A DNA stretch of 64,000 nucleotides from Pedobacter metabolipauper (GCF_004362715.1 NZ_SNYC01000005.1:435781-499780), one strand, 5' to 3'; counted from the stretch's first letter, positions 1 through 8,697 are shown. Notes: generated from the letters alone by a model not told the origin. A program made the numbers and translations.

Positions 1-1
1 G

Positions 2-421
2 TTATTTGCAATGCTTGATGAGCTCGACAAAAAAACAGGGTTCGATATCAATTACACATTACCCTTATATTTGAAAACGCTGGCTGGAAACGCAATAGGT
101 GCATTGGCTTCAGGAGGCCTTAAATCAACATTCTGTGCCTTAATTACCCGCTATCCGCAGCTTAAATTCAACCTCGATAAAAGAAGGGATGATTCTAGCT
201 ATCCCGCATTGTTACTTGCGGTAATGAGTAATAATATGGAAATGGTAAACGCGCTGGCCAGTAATGGTGCTGATTTTTACCTGCGTGTAAATAGCTTCGG
301 CATTTTCCCGGCAGAGGAACTCGCCAGAACGCTGGGGCATACATCCATAGTTACCTATTTAAACAACAGGAGACTTGGGAATGAGCCTGCAGCAACTACT
401 GCAAATTATTGTGCAAACTGA
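2..421 (+). CDS. Ankyrin-repeat-like protein, 5' truncated by window edge
   Basis: The frame stays open to the first bases of the window, so the ATG at 11 is probably internal and the real N-terminus lies outside. The visible 136+ residues look like degenerate ankyrin repeats: a helix-turn-helix stretch around LLAVMSNNMEMVNALASNGAD and a second one around AEELARTLGHTSIVTYL. Ankyrin repeats mediate protein-protein contacts; nothing here indicates a partner. No signal peptide can be judged because the start is missing. It is followed by the convergent gene at 476-1231. Confidence 0.55.
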   Translation, partial: LFAMLDELDKKTGFDINYTLPLYLKTLAGNAIGALASGGLKSTFCALITRYPQLKFNLDKRRDDSSYPALLLAVMSNNMEMVNALASNGADFYLRVNSFGIFPAEELARTLGHTSIVTYLNNRRLGNEPAATTANYCAN

Positions 422-475
422 TTGTCAGCAACCGGAATATTCTATCAAATGCTGAAGTAGATATTTTTGTTGGAA

Positions 476-1231
476 TTACTTTCTGATTTGGGCTTTTTGA
501 GCTAAGATCTCTTTACCACCTTTATAAATTACAAGCAATGCGGGTGGCGTATTTTTTCCACCCGTAACAAAAATTGGACAGGTGTAGGTATAGGTACCAC
601 TTTTAAACTCGTATTTGTGATTCCCTCCACTCCCTTCCATGGTAAGTTTACCGTTTTTTAAGATCAGGTTAGGCTTATCGCTCATTTTACCCGATAAGTT
701 CCACGCAGCATAGCGGAAGCTATTACTTCCCATATCATCAATTCTAATGATATATTTTGTGGTTTCTAAAACTACGATAGGCCGTTCAAATTCTTTAATC
801 GACTCATGCACGTAGCTTTTATCGAGCGCAATTAATTTCTCTCTTTTCTTTCTTTCCGCGTTTGATTGATGATTCACACCAATTAACCGTCCATCATAGT
901 CCAGCCAAACATCTCCCCTCAAAAGCATGATTCCACGCCATCCCACAGCAGACCAGTCAACCGCTGGCTTAGAATTAACGATCATCTTAATTAACTCGTT
1001 ATCAAAAACTTCAGTATAACGCTTTAAAAATTCTTGCTTATTTTTTATTTCAGGTATTGGATATTCTCTCTTTAAAGGATAGGAAACTCTATCCGCTAAG
1101 ATCTCCTTCTTTTGATTTTTGATGTAATAAATGAAATCAGAAACAACTTTCTGCTGTTCAACCTTCATTTCCTGTCCGAAGACAACAACGAAACTCAAAC
1201 TCAGAATACATGTAATGGTCAGCTTTCTCAT
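476..1231 (-). CDS. Secreted protein of unknown function, possibly NTF2-like N-terminal fold
   Basis: 251 aa with a clear Sec signal peptide (MRKLTITCILSLSFVVVFGQ, cleavage near residue 19-20), so periplasmic or secreted. Residues about 25-125 have the helix-strand alternation and the SYPL..(Y/F)P motif seen in small NTF2-like domains of exported bacterial proteins. The C-terminal half (about 150-250) is beta-rich. I do not recognise a named family with certainty. It stands alone; a good -7 box lies just upstream at 1252-1259. Confidence 0.6.
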   Translation of the reverse strand: MRKLTITCILSLSFVVVFGQEMKVEQQKVVSDFIYYIKNQKKEILADRVSYPLKREYPIPEIKNKQEFLKRYTEVFDNELIKMIVNSKPAVDWSAVGWRGIMLLRGDVWLDYDGRLIGVNHQSNAERKKREKLIALDKSYVHESIKEFERPIVVLETTKYIIRIDDMGSNSFRYAAWNLSGKMSDKPNLILKNGKLTMEGSGGNHKYEFKSGTYTYTCPIFVTGGKNTPPALLVIYKGGKEILAQKAQIRK

Positions 1232-1692
1232 ATCTGCAAAAGAATTTTATTCAAAGGTAACCATTAAAGAAATTATAACCTGACTACTAACCTAAAAAAT
1301 AGAATGTATATAATGCACCCGGTAAAAAAAGATCATTCCCATATCATTCAAATTACATAACCAGGTTTGACAACAGATATAAACACTGATCACTTGACCT
1401 TCACAAATATCTAAAAGAGATTCATAACCAGTTTACAAACAAACAACACAAAAAAGCCCTTTAGAAATTTATTTTTAATAACCAGGCTAATTTTAAAAGA
1501 CAAATTAATTAATCAGAATTTCAATCCTGCAACAAACCATATAATCAAAAAACATTAAGCAAAAAAGTAAATGATTAATCTTTAATTTATATCACTAATT
1601 TTATTAATTTTATTCAATATTAAACCACCACCAGTGCAGCAATGCAAAAAGCCCTAAAAAAATCATCCTTAACAAACCAAATAAACTAAATT
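1232..1692. other. Intergenic AT-rich region
   Basis: About 460 bp between divergent genes, very AT-rich with many A and T tracts. Apart from the -7 box at 1252-1259 I see no ORF, repeat or strong hairpin. It must hold the promoter for the plus-strand operon starting at 1693, but I cannot place that promoter. Confidence 0.5.
1252..1259 (-). promoter_or_regulatory. Bacteroidota-type -7 box (TACCTTTG)
   Basis: On the minus strand TACCTTTG matches the TAnnTTTG -7 consensus of Bacteroidota. It lies about 20 nt upstream of the ATG at 1231, giving a short leader. No good TTG -33 element is seen at 19-21 nt, so the call rests on the -7 box and position. Confidence 0.4.
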
Positions 1693-2448
1693 ATGCTCAT
1701 TACACTCACAAAAGAAGAATGTATTTCTGCCATCAAGACATGGAAGGAAGTTAAATCTGATTATTCAAAAATCGAATCTATAATTAATCCTCAATTGGTT
1801 TTTAGTTTCAACAGAGAACAGATTGATTGGTTAAGCAAACTCAATAAGTATAAAAACTTCCACACGTATATTGGTGTACATCGCGATGAATTAATATTAA
1901 TTCTTGTTCCCCTTGATCAATCAGGTACAGAACTTAAACTTTCAGAATACTCAACCTCTTCCCTGATCCCACTGGCAATAGACTTAAAACTGGTTGAAAT
2001 AGAGGAAACAACGAAAATAAAAACAACAGTACTGTCACAAGATCTAAAGATCAGCAGCTATACTGAAGAGTTTAAATTACCCACAGAAAACAGGCCTGCA
2101 GTAGGTGAAAAAACAGCCTTGCAAGAAATAGAATCCTGGAGTAATGAATGTCACGACTGGTTTTATTGTGAGTGTTTTGATTTTCTGGGAAAAAGAATCT
2201 TTAACACGTTTACCGTACCGTTTGAAGATCTGGGTAAACCTGAGGAAGGTATCGATCAGGTAATTTGTATTTTTGCATTTAAAATCTCCGTTCTCTATAA
2301 AAGACAGATCCCAACATTAATTTTTATAGCGCTTGATGACAAGCAACTGGGTGCTCAGATCATAAGATCAACAGATGATAATTCTTACGATTGGTCTCAA
2401 CCTTGCCCCCCGTTTTGTAAAGAAGGAAATTTTGATTTTTTAGAATAA
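1693..2448 (+). CDS. Hypothetical cytosolic protein, first gene of a two-component operon
   Basis: 251 aa without signal peptide or membrane segments. The N-terminal half is mixed helix/strand. The C-terminal half (about 140-251) contains a Cys/Trp-rich stretch (WSNECHDWFYCECFDF) and ends with WSQPCPPFCKEGNF; the paired cysteines there might bind metal, but this is a guess. I do not recognise the family. It ends 10 bp before the 7TM gene and is co-directional with the kinase and regulator genes, so it probably belongs to that signalling operon. Confidence 0.55.
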   Translation: MLITLTKEECISAIKTWKEVKSDYSKIESIINPQLVFSFNREQIDWLSKLNKYKNFHTYIGVHRDELILILVPLDQSGTELKLSEYSTSSLIPLAIDLKLVEIEETTKIKTTVLSQDLKISSYTEEFKLPTENRPAVGEKTALQEIESWSNECHDWFYCECFDFLGKRIFNTFTVPFEDLGKPEEGIDQVICIFAFKISVLYKRQIPTLIFIALDDKQLGAQIIRSTDDNSYDWSQPCPPFCKEGNFDFLE

Positions 2449-2458
2449 AATAATCCCA

Positions 2459-3094
2459 ATGCTATTTTATTATGGATCATTAGTTCTTTCAAACTGCTTG
2501 CTGGTTATTTCATTCTTGTTTGGGATTTTAAAACGGCCAGTGCTGCAAAAGAAAGAAAAATGGTATGTCTATTACCTGGGATATATTCTTTGCATTGAAA
2601 TAATTGTCAAATTATTGATATTCATATACAGCGCAAAAAGCACCTATTTGGTTTATCCATTTTATGTAAGCGGTGAATTCTTCTTATTGTCGGCTATGTT
2701 CATTACCGAGTTAAAAATTTCACGTAAATGGTATATCGTAAACGGATTAATTACTGCTGTTATATTTATTAGAACCGTCTTACTTGTAATAAACAACCCA
2801 GGTGTGACAGATAATGCCAGTAAGATTTTCTCGCATTTATTGATCGTATGCCTGGCAGGGTATTCTTTAATTAAGGCATTGGGTTCTTTTGAAAAGAAGA
2901 ACAAATTTTTAATAATTTATGCCTGCTTGTTTTTGTATTATTCAGTTTCATTGTTATTTTTCCTGCTGCTTGATCAACTTAAAATGTTATCTGATTTTAA
3001 TGCCAGCACCATTTGGGGAATGAACAATGTATTGTCTTCCATTTTGTATGGAGCATCACTTTACACTTTTATATCATCAAAGAGATCTCAATAA
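2459..3094 (+). CDS. Seven-transmembrane protein, probable sensory partner of the adjacent kinase
   Basis: 211 aa, almost entirely hydrophobic. About seven membrane helices can be counted (near residues 4-24, 36-55, 65-84, 92-110, 123-142, 150-171, 180-200) with short loops. No catalytic motif is visible. The kinase gene begins 20 bp downstream and has only one short membrane helix, so this protein may be the membrane sensor whose signal the kinase reads. That role is inferred from context only. Confidence 0.6.
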   Translation: MLFYYGSLVLSNCLLVISFLFGILKRPVLQKKEKWYVYYLGYILCIEIIVKLLIFIYSAKSTYLVYPFYVSGEFFLLSAMFITELKISRKWYIVNGLITAVIFIRTVLLVINNPGVTDNASKIFSHLLIVCLAGYSLIKALGSFEKKNKFLIIYACLFLYYSVSLLFFLLLDQLKMLSDFNASTIWGMNNVLSSILYGASLYTFISSKRSQ

Positions 3095-3114
3095 ATATCG
3101 AATTCTTCGTGGTT

Positions 3115-3837
3115 ATGGTCATCATCTTAATATTGATCATCACCTTCATTTTACTTACGTATAGAAATTTTATTCATAAAATAATATTAGAAAAAAACAT
3201 CCAGCATCAGCAGGAAATTCAACACCAAAAAAACAATGTAATCCAGGGAGCTAAAGTACAGGAAGAGGAAAGAAAGAGAATAGCCCAACTTATACACGAC
3301 GATATAGGAAACAAGTTAAACATACTTTCTGTATGGCTTAATAATCCAAATGCCTGGAACAATGAGCGGTCAAAAGAAATTGTTGCGAAGCAAATACCTG
3401 AACTCATTGAAGCCACCAGAAATATTTCTCATGCCTTATTTCCAGTTAATTTAGAACATTACGGGATGATCCTGACACTGGAAGAACTGATCGCTAATAT
3501 AGAATCTTCTTTAACTGTTCATTTGATCATTGTTCATCCATACACACCAGGAGCTATGTATTTTGAATTACAATTATACAGGATTATCCAGGAATATTTA
3601 AGCAACGTATTAAAACATGCTGAGGCTTCTCAAATGTTTATTCAGTTGAGGGACTCATCCAAATACCTATGTATCACGTTATCTGACAACGGAATAGGAT
3701 TTGATGTAAACTCAGCAAGTAAGGGTATGGGACTAAGAAATATAGCATCCAGGATCAAATCTATGGATGCCGTTTATAGATGGAAAAGCATTAAAAATAA
3801 AGGAAGCCAGCTAACTATAGTAATTCCTAAAACATGA
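3115..3837 (+). CDS. Sensor histidine kinase, NarL/DesK type (HisKA_3)
   Basis: About 240 aa from the ATG at 3115. A longer frame opens at a TTG at 3013, but that would overlap the 7TM gene by 82 bp, so I prefer the ATG, which gives a good N-terminal membrane helix (MVIILILIITFILLTY). A coiled-coil linker with many Gln/Glu leads to a HisKA_3 dimerisation domain with the phospho-acceptor motif RIAQLIHDDIGNKLN (His about 61) and an HATPase domain with N-box (EYLSNVLKHA) and G-boxes (DNGIGF, GMGLRNI). It would autophosphorylate and pass phosphate to the regulator whose gene overlaps by 4 bp (ATGA). Confidence 0.9.
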   Translation: MVIILILIITFILLTYRNFIHKIILEKNIQHQQEIQHQKNNVIQGAKVQEEERKRIAQLIHDDIGNKLNILSVWLNNPNAWNNERSKEIVAKQIPELIEATRNISHALFPVNLEHYGMILTLEELIANIESSLTVHLIIVHPYTPGAMYFELQLYRIIQEYLSNVLKHAEASQMFIQLRDSSKYLCITLSDNGIGFDVNSASKGMGLRNIASRIKSMDAVYRWKSIKNKGSQLTIVIPKT

Positions 3838-4520
3838 ACAATCAAATTAAAGTAGCATTAATAGATGATGAATCTTTATTTACCGAAGGATTGGTCCTTT
3901 TATTTTCCACTGTAAAACACATTACAGTTGTAGCTACCGCTGCACATGGTATCAAGTTTTTAGATGATCTGTTAAACATCCCGCCAGTAGATTTCCCTGA
4001 AATAATCCTTGCAGACATCCAGATGAAGCCTATGGATGGATTTGAACTGGTCGAAATACTAAAGAAGAAATATCCGGGCCTAAAAATCATCATCCTCTCC
4101 TCCCATTATAAGAACAATGTATTTGGACACATGATCAAATTAGGGGTCTCCGCCTTTCTTCCAAAAAATGCAAACCTGAAATTGCTCGTCGAAGCCATAG
4201 AATCTGTTCATAAAACTGGCGTGTTCTTTAGTCAGAAAGACCATTTGATGCTGGTATCCTACATGAAGGGTAAATCTAAAAGCCATGACCTAAATGCCAT
4301 TAGAAATTTATCTGAACGGGAAATTGAGGTGATAAAGCTCATCTGTTTAGAATATACAAATGATGAAATTGCCGACAAGCTATTTCTTAGCAGACGTACT
4401 GTGGAGAGCCACAGACAAAGAATATTAGATAAAATTGGCGCTAAAAACACGGTCGGGCTTGTGGTTTATGCCATAGCCCACCAGATTTATATACCACCTC
4501 AGCATTTCGATTCCGTATAA
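3834..4520 (+). CDS. Response regulator, NarL/FixJ type with LuxR HTH
   Basis: 228 aa. The receiver domain (about 5-125) has the acidic pair D11-D12, phospho-acceptor D61 (LADIQMKPMDG) and conserved Lys about 111 (FLPKNAN). The C-terminal LuxR HTH (about 158-220) includes LSEREIEVIKLICLEYTNDEIADKLFLSRRTVESHRQ (quoted in part: NDEIADKLFLSRRTVESHR). It overlaps the kinase stop by 4 bp, so the pair is translationally coupled. The three plus-strand genes after it, two sharing a leader, are plausible targets. Confidence 0.92.
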   Translation: MNNQIKVALIDDESLFTEGLVLLFSTVKHITVVATAAHGIKFLDDLLNIPPVDFPEIILADIQMKPMDGFELVEILKKKYPGLKIIILSSHYKNNVFGHMIKLGVSAFLPKNANLKLLVEAIESVHKTGVFFSQKDHLMLVSYMKGKSKSHDLNAIRNLSEREIEVIKLICLEYTNDEIADKLFLSRRTVESHRQRILDKIGAKNTVGLVVYAIAHQIYIPPQHFDSV

Positions 4521-4625
4521 ATACGTAACCTGTCATTTAGTAATTTCTACGCTAAGGTTCACAGCAGTTATCCCGTTACTTTGAATTGTTCATCCCAATG
4601 AAGCTTCAAACCAAACGTGAACACT

Positions 4626-4682
4626 GGTGGAATCCGAAAAACCAAACCAATAGAGTAGGATCTTTTATTAAAATGATTAATT
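4626..4682 (+). promoter_or_regulatory. 57-nt leader shared with the gene at 6513
   Basis: These 57 nt immediately before the ATG at 4683 align without gaps to 6456-6512 before the ATG at 6513. Conserved blocks include GGTG, GAAAAACC and AGAGTA, ending in an AATTATG-like start context. The match in spacing to the start codon suggests a common translational or transcriptional control element rather than chance. Confidence 0.5.
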
Positions 4683-5348
4683 ATGACAACTTATTCAGTT
4701 AATTTCGAAAATCAAACCAATAACACCTGGACCCTTTGCGTATATCAGCAATTACCAGATTCAATAGGTCTTGACAGTGTATCCTGGAAACAAACGAGGG
4801 TACCTACTCAAGGCGTATCAGGCGTTCAGTGGAACACGCAATATCTTGCCTGCCTGGCCAATTATAAACAAGATGGAGGAAAAGGGGTTTATATCGCCTC
4901 ACAAAAACTAAATACCGAACTCGGTAAACAATGGGACTGCATATATGCAGATGGCGTTCAGCAATTGACCCTGGCAGGCACTGCAACTGCAGGACAATTA
5001 ATGATTACCAATAAGTCTCAAAAACTAGCCAATTTAGGAATTGGTATGGATGGAGATATTGCACTGATAAAGAGAGATGTATACAGCGGAAACAATGCAC
5101 AATTCGTAGTAAAACCAAAGTACTATGTGGCATTGTACAGCAATTTAACCAAAGGTGAAGTTATTTCTGGTAATCAGATCCATGGCCCGTTAGAAGTTAT
5201 ATTTGAAGGCGGCCAAACCGTAAAAGAATATGTGGCCAGAATTGAAGGCGCTACTTTTATTTTCGAAGAAACAGGAACAAACTTCAGAGTTTCTGCACCA
5301 TTACAACAAATTAACGAGCGTCTTTTACTTCAAAATGCAGAAGCCTAA
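4683..5348 (+). CDS. RhiA-like protein of unknown function
   Basis: 221 aa, no signal peptide. The opening (TTYSVNFENQTNNTWTLCVYQQ) and the alternating short strands resemble the RhiA protein known from Rhizobium leguminosarum, whose biochemical role is not established; the resemblance is recalled from the family, not tested. The protein looks like an all-beta sandwich. It follows the two-component operon by 160 bp and is separated from the next gene by a strong hairpin at 5356-5389, so it may be made in larger amounts than its downstream neighbours. Confidence 0.5.
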   Translation: MTTYSVNFENQTNNTWTLCVYQQLPDSIGLDSVSWKQTRVPTQGVSGVQWNTQYLACLANYKQDGGKGVYIASQKLNTELGKQWDCIYADGVQQLTLAGTATAGQLMITNKSQKLANLGIGMDGDIALIKRDVYSGNNAQFVVKPKYYVALYSNLTKGEVISGNQIHGPLEVIFEGGQTVKEYVARIEGATFIFEETGTNFRVSAPLQQINERLLLQNAEA

Positions 5349-5355
5349 TCCAATC

Positions 5356-5389
5356 AATAAAGGCACTTGTAATTCATAGTGCCTTTATT
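5356..5389 (+). terminator. Hairpin terminator after the RhiA-like gene
   Basis: A perfect 12-bp stem (AATAAAGGCACT paired with AGTGCCTTTATT) around a 10-nt loop starts 8 nt after the stop at 5348. The A/T-rich stem base supplies a U-tract in RNA, as in an intrinsic terminator. It would end or attenuate transcription before the gene at 5408. Confidence 0.7.
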
Positions 5390-5407
5390 AATTTCAACCC
5401 TATTGAT

Positions 5408-6439
5408 ATGAATGATTCAATACATGCTATTCTATTTGCAGCACAGCAACGGAATTTAGTTTACAATCATAATTTCTTATACTATAGCAATGAGGTAGTA
5501 CAAGACAGTGCGGTAACCTTTAATCACCCTGACGGATGGATCTATCAAGATTCCGGGCCAAATGGGGAGATCAGTTTCGATGGAGAAACCTGTTCATGCC
5601 TCATTCAAAAAAGCAATGGCGATGCAATGATGACCTTTAACCAGGTGATTAGTGAGTTTCCAAGATGGCAAAAAGTCCTCTGCAGACAAAAAGTAACTGC
5701 ATGCGCAGTACTTCTTAATCCAGCTGCAGCGAAAACAAGCTTTGAACTGACATTTTCTATAAATGATGGAATTTCGACAAGCAGCAAATCTCTCGTTTTT
5801 AATGCCGGCGACAAAAAGAACATTTGTATTGAACTAAACGTATCAGAAAATGCCACAAAATTGGAAGTTGCTATAACCTGCCCGACAAAAAATGCGATCA
5901 TATATGTAGAAAAGGTATATGCAAACATTGGAGATGTGGCATTGGATACGCTACCCTGCATGGTTTCAGGAGTTATAGGAGAACGAAAACAATATATTGG
6001 AACCGAAAACCCACCGGAAGAAGAACTATCGCTATGTAATCCTGCAGTAGAACTCGATCATAATTATACGCGGTTAAATTCCGTGCTCAACAATCGGTTT
6101 GGTACCGGCAAGAATGGATACGCTATGTTACTGGATATGCGGGGCTACTTTAGCCGGGCATGGGACAATGGTGCACAGGTTGATCCGGATGCCGGGAGCA
6201 GAACCGAACCTGGAACAGGTATCATCAAAGGGGATCATGTCAGTACTTTTGAAAAAGACATTTTTCTTGAGCATGATCACGGTTTAAACTTCGCAATCAA
6301 CAAAACCATCTTATCAGGCGATAAAGCTCCTGCAACTATTATTGACATCAATGGCACTTCCAGAGCAGATATGGAGGCCGATGGTAAAGAAACCCGTCCA
6401 AAAAATATAACCGAATTGTATACCATAAAGTGGGCTTAG
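5408..6439 (+). CDS. Phage-tail-fibre-like protein
   Basis: 343 aa, no signal peptide. Residues about 1-190 look like a beta-sandwich of the carbohydrate-binding kind seen in tail proteins. The C-terminal part (about 215-343) carries the signature of tail collar or fibre tips: a Gly/Asp/Arg-rich repeat (DMRGYFSRAWDNGAQVDPDAGSR), GDHVSTFEKDIFLEHDHG, then ETRPKNITELYTIKWA, which matches the usual fibre-end ETRPKNxxxxYxIK. No other phage gene is nearby, so this is not an obvious prophage. It may be a domesticated adhesin or surface-binding protein, co-regulated with the RhiA-like neighbour. Confidence 0.6.
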   Translation: MNDSIHAILFAAQQRNLVYNHNFLYYSNEVVQDSAVTFNHPDGWIYQDSGPNGEISFDGETCSCLIQKSNGDAMMTFNQVISEFPRWQKVLCRQKVTACAVLLNPAAAKTSFELTFSINDGISTSSKSLVFNAGDKKNICIELNVSENATKLEVAITCPTKNAIIYVEKVYANIGDVALDTLPCMVSGVIGERKQYIGTENPPEEELSLCNPAVELDHNYTRLNSVLNNRFGTGKNGYAMLLDMRGYFSRAWDNGAQVDPDAGSRTEPGTGIIKGDHVSTFEKDIFLEHDHGLNFAINKTILSGDKAPATIIDINGTSRADMEADGKETRPKNITELYTIKWA

Positions 6440-6455
6440 CCTCTTTAAAAGCAAA

Positions 6456-6512
6456 GGTGAAATCTGAAAAACCTATCTAACAGAGTAAGAAAGAATTTAA
6501 AGATCATAAATT
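6456..6512 (+). promoter_or_regulatory. 57-nt leader shared with the gene at 4683
   Basis: This stretch aligns without gaps to 4626-4682 (GGTG, GAAAAACC and AGAGTA blocks at the same distance from the start codon). The central fibre-like gene at 5408 does not have it. Confidence 0.5.
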
Positions 6513-6851
6513 ATGGCACATCTAACCAGACAATCAGTAGAGCAGTGTATCATGGCTGCATATAACCAATACCTTACCACCACACAAGGAACTATCGTTT
6601 GTGCAACTACAGATAACGGAAATGTATCGATACAATGTGTAATTAACGGAACCCGGTTTAATTGTGGGTTTGCAGGCTTCGATATGAGCAGAGCAGAAGT
6701 AACTAACTTAAGGCAATGGTGCATTACCCACCCGGGAGCAGGCTGGAATTTTGGTTTTAGAGGCACAGACCCTACTCATCCGGACAGCATAAACATAACA
6801 TTAATTAATAGAACAGTGTTGATGTTTAACTTCCACGTCTTTCTTTATTAA
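6513..6851 (+). CDS. Small hypothetical protein with shared leader
   Basis: 112 aa, no signal peptide or membrane helix. It contains four cysteines (residues 12, 30, 41 and 51) and a fifth in RQWCITHPG. It ends in a hydrophobic aromatic tail (VLMFNFHVFLY). I do not recognise the family. A longer frame does not extend upstream of the leader. The shared 57-nt leader ties its expression to the RhiA-like gene, and a terminator follows at 6871-6902. Confidence 0.5.
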   Translation: MAHLTRQSVEQCIMAAYNQYLTTTQGTIVCATTDNGNVSIQCVINGTRFNCGFAGFDMSRAEVTNLRQWCITHPGAGWNFGFRGTDPTHPDSINITLINRTVLMFNFHVFLY

Positions 6852-6870
6852 CAACCAAACACTTCGTAAA

Positions 6871-6902
6871 AGACCCCATTTGCATTTAGCAATGGGGCTT
6901 TT
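6871..6902 (+). terminator. Intrinsic terminator
   Basis: ACCCCATT and AATGGGG-type arms form a stem around TGCATTTAGC and are followed by CTTTT. It closes the 4.7-6.9 kb group and faces the convergent small genes. Confidence 0.65.
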
Positions 6903-6931
6903 AGGAAAGGACTCCATGTCGTCCAAACAGG

Positions 6932-7057
6932 TTATTTTTTACCTTTGTCTGTTTTCTTAGGAACGCAATTGGGCACCGTCTTACCATCTTTAGTCTTAGT
7001 CCCTATCTGTTCATAATTTTTCCAGCAAGGGTCTTTGTCTTTCTTTTCTTTTGCCAT
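6932..7057 (-). CDS. 41-aa lysine-rich protein with CWK...VPNCVPK motif
   Basis: This tiny ORF, read by hand on the minus strand, encodes a 41-aa basic protein beginning MAKEKKDKDPCWKNYEQIG and ending in CVPKKTDKGKK. The pattern PCWKxYExxGxKxKxGKxVPNCVP is a recurring short motif in phage structural proteins and in tiny bacterial proteins, of unknown function. It starts 14 bp after the stop of the 69-aa gene at 7072, so the two probably form a small operon. The family motif makes a chance ORF unlikely. Confidence 0.65.
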   Translation of the reverse strand: MAKEKKDKDPCWKNYEQIGTKTKDGKTVPNCVPKKTDKGKK

Positions 7058-7071
7058 AACAATGATTTAAC

Positions 7072-7281
7072 CTACATATTATGCTCAGTGATCAACTCGC
7101 CGATCTGCTGTACAAAACCAGGATCCAACTCGTCTTGTGTGTTCCAGGTAACCTGGTCATCAGTTGGCTCAGGATAAATCACACCCAGTTTATTTTCTCC
7201 CTCCATAACCCGGTAGGTACCGTTCTCCTGGGGTTCAATCGTTAGCAGGCTTTCAGGCAGCTGTATATCAAATGATTTCAT
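7072..7281 (-). CDS. Small acidic hypothetical protein
   Basis: 69 aa, acidic, no signal peptide. It resembles the 81-aa protein at 59488-59733: both start M-x-SF-[DE]-I, then have EPxxNG, a P-rich centre with DD, a Trp, and a C-terminal IGxxI helix. This points to a shared small alpha/beta family of unknown function. It is probably co-transcribed with the 41-aa gene downstream. Confidence 0.55.
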   Translation of the reverse strand: MKSFDIQLPESLLTIEPQENGTYRVMEGENKLGVIYPEPTDDQVTWNTQDELDPGFVQQIGELITEHNM

Positions 7282-7383
7282 AAATATTCTATTTAATCAC
7301 TTAACCATTGCAGCAGTTAAAAGTTTCAACTAACTACATTTTACTTCATTCATTTAACAATCCCAATCTGATCAGGTATCTAA

Positions 7384-8544
7384 TTACTTACGCAGCTGAT
7401 CAACATGTGTATTAATTTGCTTTTCCAAGTCATTGCTGAAACCTTCTATAGCAGTGATTACTTTTCCCTGCTGATCGATGATATAAAACGTAGGGATCGG
7501 CGTAACATGAAATTCTTTACTGAGCGCTTTGCCATTGAAATATACAGGATAAGGAAGTTGATACTTTGCCGCAAACTTTGCTGCACTTTCTTTACCTTCA
7601 TCCACATCTACAGATACAATAACCACGTCAGAACCTTTGTATTTATTATGGAGCCTGCTTATTGCAGGAACCGCCATGATACAGGCGGCACAATTGCCCC
7701 AAAAATCCATGATCACGATCTTTCCCTTCAGGTCGGGACTGGAAAGGATCTTGCCATTCAGATCTTCCAGCTTCCAAACTGGTACTTCAGAGCCTGCAGA
7801 TAATAGCGATTGAGGCTTTTCACTCAGCCGGTTGTTATTCTCATTCTCAGTAATAAAGCCTAAAGGAATTTTAGTAATTGTCCGGTCATTTCCAGAAGGG
7901 TTGTCAAATTTATAATTGGAATAATAATTCCGGGTTACCAAATAGATCATGTCTTCACTTGCTATCCCTCCCTTCTCTAAAAAACCCTTCATTTGATTTT
8001 CTGCATATACAGGCAGATCGGTAGCTTTATTCATATAAAATTCATAAATGGTGTAAGGACGCTTACCTCTGATCAGGGTGTCAAGTTCTGTAATCCGGAC
8101 ATGATAACAAGGAATCGTATTGACTACCGTATCTGCCAGCTGCCTAACTTGCTTACCAGGCTGTGTAATACCATTAATAACAGCAACCATTTTAAATAAG
8201 GGGATGGAGTTAAAATAATGCGATGAACGCTTGTAGTCTTCACCAACCGAATAATATTTACCAGTCAGGTTTACTTTCAATAATTTCTGACCATCAAACC
8301 TATCCTGTTCGGTTTTTGAAGCCAACTCAAATTGCAGCCTGGCTGCACCTAAAGTTTGAAAGGTTTGGATGGTATCCGAAAACTCACCCACAAAACCATC
8401 GTTCTTAATAATGGATGTATAACTGATATTATGATGCAAACTAAGTTTGCGAACAAAATTTTGAAGCACTTTTGTTTGTGCGGTTCCCTGCTGTGCATAT
8501 AAGATCAAGATAAAACACAACGGCAAATAAAAGATTTTTTTCAT
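7384..8544 (-). CDS. TlpA-like thiol-disulfide oxidoreductase with long N-terminal domain
   Basis: 386 aa with a signal peptide (MKKIFYLPLCFILILYAQQGTAQ). Residues about 24-245 form a beta-rich domain like those of exported Bacteroidota proteins that precede thioredoxin domains. A TlpA/ResA-type thioredoxin fold spans about 252-386, with active site WGNCAACIM (C285, C288) and cis-proline motif HVTPIPTFYI. The active site CAAC is less usual than CxPC. It would act as a periplasmic disulfide reductase. It is a paralogue of the protein at 44387-45559, which has the same two-domain layout. Confidence 0.85.
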   Translation of the reverse strand: MKKIFYLPLCFILILYAQQGTAQTKVLQNFVRKLSLHHNISYTSIIKNDGFVGEFSDTIQTFQTLGAARLQFELASKTEQDRFDGQKLLKVNLTGKYYSVGEDYKRSSHYFNSIPLFKMVAVINGITQPGKQVRQLADTVVNTIPCYHVRITELDTLIRGKRPYTIYEFYMNKATDLPVYAENQMKGFLEKGGIASEDMIYLVTRNYYSNYKFDNPSGNDRTITKIPLGFITENENNNRLSEKPQSLLSAGSEVPVWKLEDLNGKILSSPDLKGKIVIMDFWGNCAACIMAVPAISRLHNKYKGSDVVIVSVDVDEGKESAAKFAAKYQLPYPVYFNGKALSKEFHVTPIPTFYIIDQQGKVITAIEGFSNDLEKQINTHVDQLRK

Positions 8545-8680
8545 ATCAGCCGTAATCTACGAATTTTTCGTAACAAATGCTATATATGATCTTTCTGTAT
8601 GAATAGCAATACACTAAACAGCGTTCTCAATGATTACAATATGTTAATCTTGAGTTAAACTCCATATCAATTAAAGCGGA

Positions 8681-8688
8681 TAATTTTG
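8681..8688 (+). promoter_or_regulatory. Candidate -7 box (TAATTTTG)
   Basis: TAATTTTG fits TAnnTTTG but sits only 9 nt before the ATG of the sigma-factor gene, which would give an almost leaderless message. No TTG at 19-21 nt upstream. Treat as tentative. Confidence 0.25.
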
Positions 8689-8697
8689 TAAGCGAAT

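Noticed and set aside
5408..6439. Prophage remnant
   Set aside because: Only the fibre-tip signature is phage-like; no integrase, capsid, terminase or attachment site nearby.
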